From NCBI GenBank assembly GCA_002362575.1, contig DEUM01000018.1, positions 1 to 64,000 of the forward strand: a DNA stretch of 64,000 nucleotides. Direction: 5' to 3'. The stretch comes from Lachnoclostridium sp. UBA3262. GTDB lineage: Bacteria > Bacillota > Clostridia > Lachnospirales > Lachnospiraceae. The position numbers and the translations under genes are program-made. Below the pieces are notes generated by a model, which saw only the letters and a list, made by a program, of their open reading frames with translations, ran no database searches and was not told the origin of the DNA. Positions 58,508-64,000 of the stretch are shown here, piece by piece (positions within the stretch are counted from its first letter, which is position 1; each line of letters opens with the position of its first letter).

Positions 58508-60358
58508 TTACTGGTAATACTTCGCCTGCGAGCTCCACATTTCATAGTACAATCCTGCTTCGTCACGCACCAGCTCATCGTGGCTCCCCTGCTGTACGAT
58601 TTTTCCATTGTCAAATACGAGAATCTGGTTGCAGAACCGGCAGCTCGACATCCGGTGGGAAATATAGATTGCCGTCTTTTCCTCCACCAATCTGTCGAAG
58701 CTTCGATAAATCTCATACTCCGATACCGGATCCAGCGCCGAAGTCGGCTCATCCAGAATAACGAGCGGGGAATCCTTGTAGAGTGCTCGCGCAATAGCAA
58801 TCTTCTGTGCCTCGCCGCCGGATATCTCCATACCATCTTCTTTCAGCTTAAACAGATTGGTATGAATATCCTTTTCTAATTCTCCCAGCCGCTCCGTAAA
58901 ACCTGCCTTGCGGAGACAGTCCCTCACCTTTTCCTCATCAAACTCTTTTGATACTGCCACATTTTCTGCTATGGTAAAGGAGAACAGCTTGAAATCTTGA
59001 AATACTACAGAAAACAACTGAATGTACTCGTTATAATCATAGTAGCGTATATCAATTCCATTTAGAAGGATTTCCCCCTCCGTCGGATCATAGAGACGGC
59101 AGAGAAGCTTAATAAATGTACTCTTTCCGGCGCCATTCGGACCGACTAACGCCATCTTATTCCCTATTTTCAATTTAAATGAAACGTGGTCAATAACCGG
59201 CTTCTCACTGTTCGGGTAGGAAAACGAAACGTTTCGAAATTCAATCTCATATTCGTTATCATCCCGCTTTTCAATTGGAAGCGTCCCGTCATACTTTCTA
59301 TTTTCAATATCCATAAAATTTACAAAATAGGAGAGATATTCTGCACCGAGCTTCATGTTTATATAGTCGCCCACGATATCAGTCAGAGCGATTGCAAATT
59401 TAGTAAATGCACTAACATATCTCGCCACATTTCCCACCGTTATCATCCCAAGCAATGCCTTTATCCCTACATACACGTAGCACGCAACTGTAAAAAATGC
59501 GCTGTATAGAGAGTTGATAGTTTCCAACCTGTTTCCAGCCTTAGCCAAAGTAAACATACTATCCATCAATCTCTTAGCACCCGTCTTATAGCGTTTGATA
59601 TAAGGAATGTCAAGACGAATCATCCGGATATCCTTTCCCTGCTGGTATGCGTTAAGCGGCTGGGTAAAATATCCCAACCGTGTATTGCCATCAATATTAT
59701 TTTCCAACTGCTTTTTCTGAAGCTCTCCATATCTTTTATTCCCCCGGTACAAAAGAATAAGATATACCGCCAAAATAACGGCCAGTATCACCGCCCCCGC
59801 CGGCGAATTGAAAAAACGGTATAGAAGGGAATCCGACTCTCCTCTGACAGGAAGAAAAACAGGAATCATCAAAATTACCGAATACACTATATTGATAACG
59901 ATTCCCACAAGCCTTGCCAATGTCTGGCAAAACGACTGCAGTCCACCGTGACTCTGCATCCCCTCCTTTGCCCTCGTAACATTATCCATCGTATCCTTTT
60001 TTTCCAAAAGCTCATAATCCATTACTAGTGCTTTATTCGCAAGCTCCCCCCAGAGCTGTTGCATCATGGAATATGCCCGTACATTGACAAATTTCTCCAG
60101 TCCCTGATGCGCCAAAACCAAAACACCATTTAAAATTACCAGCCATAGCGCGTATGAAAATATTTCCTCATATCCACTTCCAGCTACAAGCTCATCAATA
60201 ATCATACTGCTGAAAATGATATTGACAAATGGAATTGCTGAACATAGCATCTGACTGACAATCATAAGAGGCAGAAAACTTGGACAGAGCCTGTGTACAA
60301 GACGGATTACTTTCCGAATCGTTTCCCTTGATTTTTGTCTTTTCTCTGATTTCTTCAT
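58508..60358 (-). CDS. ABC exporter half-transporter (permease-ATPase), second subunit
   Basis: A 616-residue type-IV ABC exporter half: six membrane helices in residues 20-330, then an ATPase with Walker A GPNGAGKST, signature ISGGEAQ, Walker B LVILDEPTSALD and H-loop ISHR. Its start overlaps the stop of the previous gene (ATGA), and GGAGGAGG precedes it. Together with 60355-62127 it should form a heterodimer exporting a peptide, lipid or drug. Both ATP sites keep the signature glycines, so neither is obviously dead. Confidence 0.9.
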   Translation of the reverse strand: MKKSEKRQKSRETIRKVIRLVHRLCPSFLPLMIVSQMLCSAIPFVNIIFSSMIIDELVAGSGYEEIFSYALWLVILNGVLVLAHQGLEKFVNVRAYSMMQQLWGELANKALVMDYELLEKKDTMDNVTRAKEGMQSHGGLQSFCQTLARLVGIVINIVYSVILMIPVFLPVRGESDSLLYRFFNSPAGAVILAVILAVYLILLYRGNKRYGELQKKQLENNIDGNTRLGYFTQPLNAYQQGKDIRMIRLDIPYIKRYKTGAKRLMDSMFTLAKAGNRLETINSLYSAFFTVACYVYVGIKALLGMITVGNVARYVSAFTKFAIALTDIVGDYINMKLGAEYLSYFVNFMDIENRKYDGTLPIEKRDDNEYEIEFRNVSFSYPNSEKPVIDHVSFKLKIGNKMALVGPNGAGKSTFIKLLCRLYDPTEGEILLNGIDIRYYDYNEYIQLFSVVFQDFKLFSFTIAENVAVSKEFDEEKVRDCLRKAGFTERLGELEKDIHTNLFKLKEDGMEISGGEAQKIAIARALYKDSPLVILDEPTSALDPVSEYEIYRSFDRLVEEKTAIYISHRMSSCRFCNQILVFDNGKIVQQGSHDELVRDEAGLYYEMWSSQAKYYQ

Positions 60359-62127
60359 CGCTTTACCTCCTCCTTATAGTAATGGCTCTGTATTTCAAAC
60401 ATCTGTGCATACTTTCCGCCTTTTTCGAGTAATTCTTCATGTGTGCCCCGCTCCACTACCCTGCCGTTCTCCATAAACAGAATTTCGTCACAGAATTTTG
60501 TGCTGGCCAGCCGGTGAGAAATAAAGAGCGAAGTCCTTCCGTCCGTCATCTCGTTATATTTTTCATAAATATTGCTTTCTGCAATCGGATCCAGTGCGCT
60601 CGTCGGCTCGTCAAGAATCAGCAATCTGCCGTTTTGATAGAGAGCTCTGGCTATCAGCAGTTTCTGGGACTCACCACCCGAAAACTCCACACCGCTTTTC
60701 TCCAATTGCTGGGTGATATAGCTGTCCTCCCTATCCGGCAGACTGGCAACCTTTTCCCACAGTCCTGCCCAGCGCAGACATTCCCGTACCCTCTCTCTAT
60801 CAATTTCTCCTTCACCGCCCGCCACATTTTCGGCTATCGTAACCGCAGAGATAAAGCCGTCTTGGAAAACAGAGGATACGCCCCGTCGGTAGTCATCTAT
60901 ATCATACTTGCCAGTCGGCACCCCGTTAATCAGGACTTCCCCTCCGGTCGGCAGGTAAAACCCGCAGAGAAGTTTCACCAGCGTAGTCTTTCCGGCGCCG
61001 TTGTTTCCCACAAGAGCAACCTTTTTCCCTTTTTCTATTTTGAAACTAAGATGGGAAAGGATTTCTTCCTCATTTTCATAACGAAAAGAAACATCTCGAA
61101 ATTCAATCGACACCGGAGCTGTGACATCCAGTCTTTCACCCTCTCCATGGAGAAAAACATCTTTGATATCCATACACTCAAAATACCCCTTTGTCTCCAG
61201 ATTTGTCCTCATAACTGCAGATACTTTGAACAAAAAAGTAGACAGCCATGACGCAAAGCCAGACACGATACTAACATAAAAAGTAAACTCTGCCACGGTT
61301 ACCGTTCCATGTAAAACGCGGGAAATCAGAATCGAGTACATCAGTATATCTCTTATAATTCCAAAGGCAGTGTCCGAGACCGTCGGGAAATACCAGTGGA
61401 GCTCCGTATCTGTATACCACCTTTTTATCCTGTCAATATGCTTCACAAAAAGCCTGCCAAACCAGTTTTCTACATGATAAATCCGAATATCCTTCCCATA
61501 CTCCGGCACTCTTGCCTCCCATGTTATAAGCCCAAACTCCCTGTCTGGCTGAATATTCTCCTTAAGCCTTTTATCGGAATACTTTACTGCATGACGGTGA
61601 AGCAGAAAACCTGCTGCCGACATCGCAACCATAATCAGCAAAACCCGGATATCAATCGTAAGAATAATTCCCCCATAGGACAATAGCCCGAACGAGTAAC
61701 ACACCAGTTCAAACGAACTGCTCCATAGCCCCTCAATTCCCAGTGAATTACCATTCAGTGCATTTTCTCCCTTCCACATTTTATCCTGCATTGCTGCAGG
61801 CTCAAGATTGCAATAATCCATCGTAATTCCCTTTTGGATAATTTCTGTCCAAAACCCGGAAACCCTGCACGAGGAAGTACATGTAATAAATTTGTTTTTT
61901 AAAATATTCACGCTAACCCGCGCTAAGACGTCAATCAAAAGCAGCATACTGATTCCGGTTACATATCGGATAATATCCTTCTCGAGAATCATAGCAATCG
62001 CCATGGCCGGAATCGCCCCTTCAATCAGCGGCGACAGAATGGTCAGCACTGCCCTTACCGGAATCTGCCATTTCATCGAGGGATAACGGCGAAATAACTC
62101 CCTGTATATTTTAATTACGTTTTTCAT
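60355..62127 (-). CDS. ABC exporter half-transporter (permease-ATPase), first subunit
   Basis: 590 residues from the ATG at 62127 (GGAGGAG upstream). Membrane helices in residues 15-310 are followed by an ATPase with Walker A GNNGAGKTT, signature FSGGESQ, Walker B LLILDEPTSALD and H-loop ISHR. It is coupled to the second half by a 4-bp overlap. The promoter region upstream has an inverted repeat that may bind a regulator. The exported substrate is unknown; no peptide precursor gene is visible nearby. Confidence 0.9.
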   Translation of the reverse strand: MKNVIKIYRELFRRYPSMKWQIPVRAVLTILSPLIEGAIPAMAIAMILEKDIIRYVTGISMLLLIDVLARVSVNILKNKFITCTSSCRVSGFWTEIIQKGITMDYCNLEPAAMQDKMWKGENALNGNSLGIEGLWSSSFELVCYSFGLLSYGGIILTIDIRVLLIMVAMSAAGFLLHRHAVKYSDKRLKENIQPDREFGLITWEARVPEYGKDIRIYHVENWFGRLFVKHIDRIKRWYTDTELHWYFPTVSDTAFGIIRDILMYSILISRVLHGTVTVAEFTFYVSIVSGFASWLSTFLFKVSAVMRTNLETKGYFECMDIKDVFLHGEGERLDVTAPVSIEFRDVSFRYENEEEILSHLSFKIEKGKKVALVGNNGAGKTTLVKLLCGFYLPTGGEVLINGVPTGKYDIDDYRRGVSSVFQDGFISAVTIAENVAGGEGEIDRERVRECLRWAGLWEKVASLPDREDSYITQQLEKSGVEFSGGESQKLLIARALYQNGRLLILDEPTSALDPIAESNIYEKYNEMTDGRTSLFISHRLASTKFCDEILFMENGRVVERGTHEELLEKGGKYAQMFEIQSHYYKEEVKR

Positions 62128-62183
62128 CTTCTCCTCCTCTCCTGAATGCAAAATTCTTTCTCCATTTACCTGTTGACAGTGGT

Positions 62184-62244
62184 ATCATAGCACAAAGCTT
62201 TTGTAATAAACAAAAAAGTGCACGAATGGTAAAAATTCGTACAC
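62184..62244 (-). promoter_or_regulatory. Promoter and inverted-repeat operator of the ABC exporter operon
   Basis: TTGTTT (62213-62208), 18 bp, TATGAT (62189-62184) on the minus strand. Just upstream, GTGCACGAAT and ATTCGTACAC (62218-62227, 62235-62244) form a 10-bp inverted repeat with one mismatch, placed where an activator or repressor would bind. Confidence 0.5.
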
Positions 62245-62328
62245 CAACTGTTGATTGTTGTGTTTATTCCTCTTTTATCTTCTCTGCAAATGGTTGGACA
62301 GAAAAAGATAAGACAGTCAGCCAAAAAA

Positions 62329-62357
62329 AAATCCCCGGAGCGGACTCTCCGGGGATT
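62329..62357 (-). terminator. Terminator of the histidine-kinase gene
   Basis: ATCCCCGGAG with CTCCGGGGAT (62331-62340, 62347-62356), a 6-nt loop, followed on the minus strand by nine T. It lies about 115 bp after the kinase stop. Confidence 0.88.
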
Positions 62358-62470
62358 TACTTTTGTGAAAAAGTGAATGATTCTTTTCCTTACTAAATCC
62401 ATATTAACATATATCCTATGATATTACAAGTATTATTTTTCTATAATTTTAACTACTATACAAAACATCC

Positions 62471-63193
62471 TCACAGCGGCAGCATAATCTCCGTAGCAAA
62501 CGCCCCCGGCTCATTTTTCCGGTTGATGAAGCCATCGTATTTTTCCACAATATTATCAATCCGCTTTAAGCCATGCCCGTGATTCCCGCGCTTATTGCTG
62601 ATAAACTCCTTATCCAGCCTTCGAATCACTTCATTCGTCGAATTTGTCACGGAAATATAAAGCTGCTCCTTAAAAATTCCGATATATACCCGGATAAATT
62701 TTTTCTCCGTCTCCTTCATCTTCTCGCAGGACTCCACCCCATTGTCAATCAGATTACCTAGAATCACGCACAAATCAATGTCGCTTACCGTCAGCCTTTC
62801 CGGCACCTTTGCCTTACAGTTTATCGAAATTTTCTTTCCCCCCGCCACCGAAAGCTTACTGCTGAGTATTGCGTCTACACTGACATTCCCGGTTTTTATC
62901 GCGATGTCAATCGCATCCAAATCTTCTTCCAGCTGGTCTAAGTATTCGTGCACTTCCTGGAGCTGGTTCAACGCCAGATGCGCTTTGATTTTCTGCATAT
63001 GATTGTGATAATCATGCCGCCAGCCACGCATTGTCTTATAAATATTCTGTACTTCCTCCCGCTGGGTTTTTAAAATTTTATCCTGATATATCCCCAGCCT
63101 GTCCTCCTCTTTCTTTCTGACAAAGTATGCTGTTATTACAGCCGTCACAATCACTACCAAAAAAAGAGCTCCTACAAAGATTACAATCTGCAT
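62471..63193 (-). CDS. GHKL-type sensor histidine kinase
   Basis: 240 residues. One N-terminal membrane helix (VIFVGALFLVVIVTAVITAYFV), a DHp region with GWRHDYHNHMQ (phospho-accepting His), then a GHKL ATPase with NLIDNGVESC (N box) and GHGLKRIDNIVEKYDG (G box). It resembles the kinase half of AgrC/NatK-type sensors but lacks the multi-helix sensor. The start is 63193 after GGAGG. No response regulator is adjacent. LytTR-type repeats upstream suggest its partner is a LytTR regulator. Confidence 0.88.
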   Translation of the reverse strand: MQIVIFVGALFLVVIVTAVITAYFVRKKEEDRLGIYQDKILKTQREEVQNIYKTMRGWRHDYHNHMQKIKAHLALNQLQEVHEYLDQLEEDLDAIDIAIKTGNVSVDAILSSKLSVAGGKKISINCKAKVPERLTVSDIDLCVILGNLIDNGVESCEKMKETEKKFIRVYIGIFKEQLYISVTNSTNEVIRRLDKEFISNKRGNHGHGLKRIDNIVEKYDGFINRKNEPGAFATEIMLPL

Positions 63194-63262
63194 CTTTCCT
63201 CCATTCCTTCGCATTTTTCTGCTTTTCCAATTGCTGTTTTTCTAATTATAACAAATAAAAGA

Positions 63263-63296
63263 TGCAAATGGTACCCTAAAAAGTGCAAATGGTTCC
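63263..63296. promoter_or_regulatory. Direct repeats resembling a LytTR-regulator site
   Basis: TGCAAATGGTACC (63263-63275) and TGCAAATGGTTCC (63284-63296) repeat with a 21-bp period. LytTR response regulators bind paired direct repeats of about 9 bp separated by 12-13 bp, which fits. The site lies between the kinase gene and the divergent secreted-protein gene, upstream of a TATACT -10-like box near 63331. Confidence 0.5.
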
Positions 63297-63438
63297 AATT
63301 ACTAGACTTTAGAGAATTCCGTATGCTACTATACTAATATATGAAAAATAATATTTAAAAATTTATTCTGGCTCTGGCGGATTCAAACTGGCTCCGCCGG
63401 ACTAGCTCCTATACAAAGCTAAAGGAGGAACAGATTTC

Positions 63439-64000
63439 ATGAGAAACCAAAGAATTTTATCTATATTTACCACATTTGCAATTCTTATGTCACTAATCGG
63501 CGTAATGCCAGTAACGGCGAAAGCGGCGGTAAGTCCCGGCACCATTACTTCAAACCAGACATGGGAAGCACAGACTCTGACTGCCGGAACATACACGATT
63601 AACTCCGGTGTAACAGTAACCATTACCGGAAAACAAACGATAACCGACGGGAATGTCATTATCAAAGGCGGCGGGAAAATCGTGCGCGCAAGCTCCTACA
63701 CTGGAACTACGTCAGCCAGCGATTCTGCCATGTTCTACATGACTGGCAGCAGCAGTCTGACACTCAATGGTTCTATCACTGTAGATGGTCAGAACATTTC
63801 AGCAAACGGTCCCTGCATATATATGTATAATGGCAGTCCCATCGTCAATCTAAAGGAAAACACTGTACTTCAGAATCACAAAAATGTGAATACAGGGGAT
63901 ACGGGCATATATGCCGGAGGCGCTATAAACGCAAATACTAGTACAGGAACACTAAATATCAATGGTGGAACCATCCGAAACTGCTCCACGCTCGGAACAA
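63439..64000 (+). CDS. Secreted beta-helix-like surface protein (C-terminus outside the window)
   Basis: The first 187 codons are visible and no stop is reached. A signal peptide (RNQRILSIFTTFAILMSLIGVMPVTAKA) is followed by a Thr/Gly/Asn-rich region with regular strand repeats (TYTINSGVTVTITGKQTI, GSSSLTLNGSITVDGQNI, TGTLNINGGTIRNCS). This suggests a right-handed parallel beta-helix, as in large adhesins or polysaccharide-active surface proteins. AAAGGAGG precedes the ATG. It is transcribed away from the kinase gene across the LytTR-like repeats. Confidence 0.8.
   Translation, partial: MRNQRILSIFTTFAILMSLIGVMPVTAKAAVSPGTITSNQTWEAQTLTAGTYTINSGVTVTITGKQTITDGNVIIKGGGKIVRASSYTGTTSASDSAMFYMTGSSSLTLNGSITVDGQNISANGPCIYMYNGSPIVNLKENTVLQNHKNVNTGDTGIYAGGAINANTSTGTLNINGGTIRNCSTLGT

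Overview
The window looks like a chromosome segment of a motile, low-GC, Gram-positive gut-type Clostridia, most likely a Lachnospiraceae relative (Roseburia / Agathobacter / Lachnospira-like). This rests on AGGAGG ribosome sites, the late-flagellar gene order flgM-flgN-flgK-flgK-flgL-fliW-csrA-flaG-fliD-fliS, HemZ beside HisS/AspS/Rel, small Big_2/NlpC-P60 secreted proteins, and GHKL kinases. Nearly all genes lie on the minus strand. The genus is inference; no rRNA or tRNA gene was seen.

Region 1 (1-17.4 kb) is a flagellin-glycosylation island. Read on the minus strand it starts with the glycosyltransferase-like Maf protein, a small protein and NeuC. Next come the flagellin gene, NeuA (CMP-nonulosonate synthetase) and a polysaccharide deacetylase. 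Then follows a compact 12-gene operon (11246 down to 1425) with two copies of an acyl-carrier-protein assembly cassette. Each cassette has an unusual GNAT-like acyltransferase, a short-chain reductase, two carrier-protein domains and a KAS III-type synthase. Cassette B also has a DltA-like adenylating enzyme, and in cassette A the second carrier domain is fused to the synthase. An AAC(3)-type and a GNAT acyltransferase open the operon. A LysR regulator and the start of another acyl/aminoacyl ligase lie at the left edge. I infer that the cassettes build 3-hydroxyacyl or aminoacyl groups that decorate a nonulosonic or amino sugar on flagellin. Sigma-28 (FliA/SigD)-type promoters, TAA(A/G)-N15-(G/T)CCGATAT, sit before the flagellin gene, before the 12-gene operon and before the LysR gene, so the island appears wired into the flagellar regulon.

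Region 2 (17.5-28 kb) is the late flagellar cluster: FliT-like, FliS, FliD and FlaG behind one promoter, and FlgM-FlgN-FlgK-FlgK-FlgL-FliW-CsrA behind another. FlgM, FliW and CsrA are the known late-gene checkpoints. A CsrA-type hairpin is visible in the flagellin leader.

Region 3 (28-56 kb) is mostly housekeeping: a type IIA topoisomerase pair, diaminopimelate decarboxylase, a toxin-antitoxin pair, two secreted proteins, SerS, an M18 aminopeptidase, ThiC, a pseudo-receiver/ComFB protein and a secreted leucine-rich-repeat protein. A seven-gene operon follows (Rel - MBL hydrolase - HemZ - HisS - AspS - DUF1294 - GalM), then a ComEC-like hydrolase. Several large intergenic palindromes occur here (32.4-32.8, 41.2-41.4, 54.9-55.2 kb).

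Region 4 (56-64 kb) holds a phosphoribosyltransferase-like gene, a complete IS200-type element, a coiled-coil protein gene with a sigma-28-like promoter, a heterodimeric ABC exporter, an orphan GHKL histidine kinase and a truncated secreted-protein gene. LytTR-type direct repeats lie between the last two.
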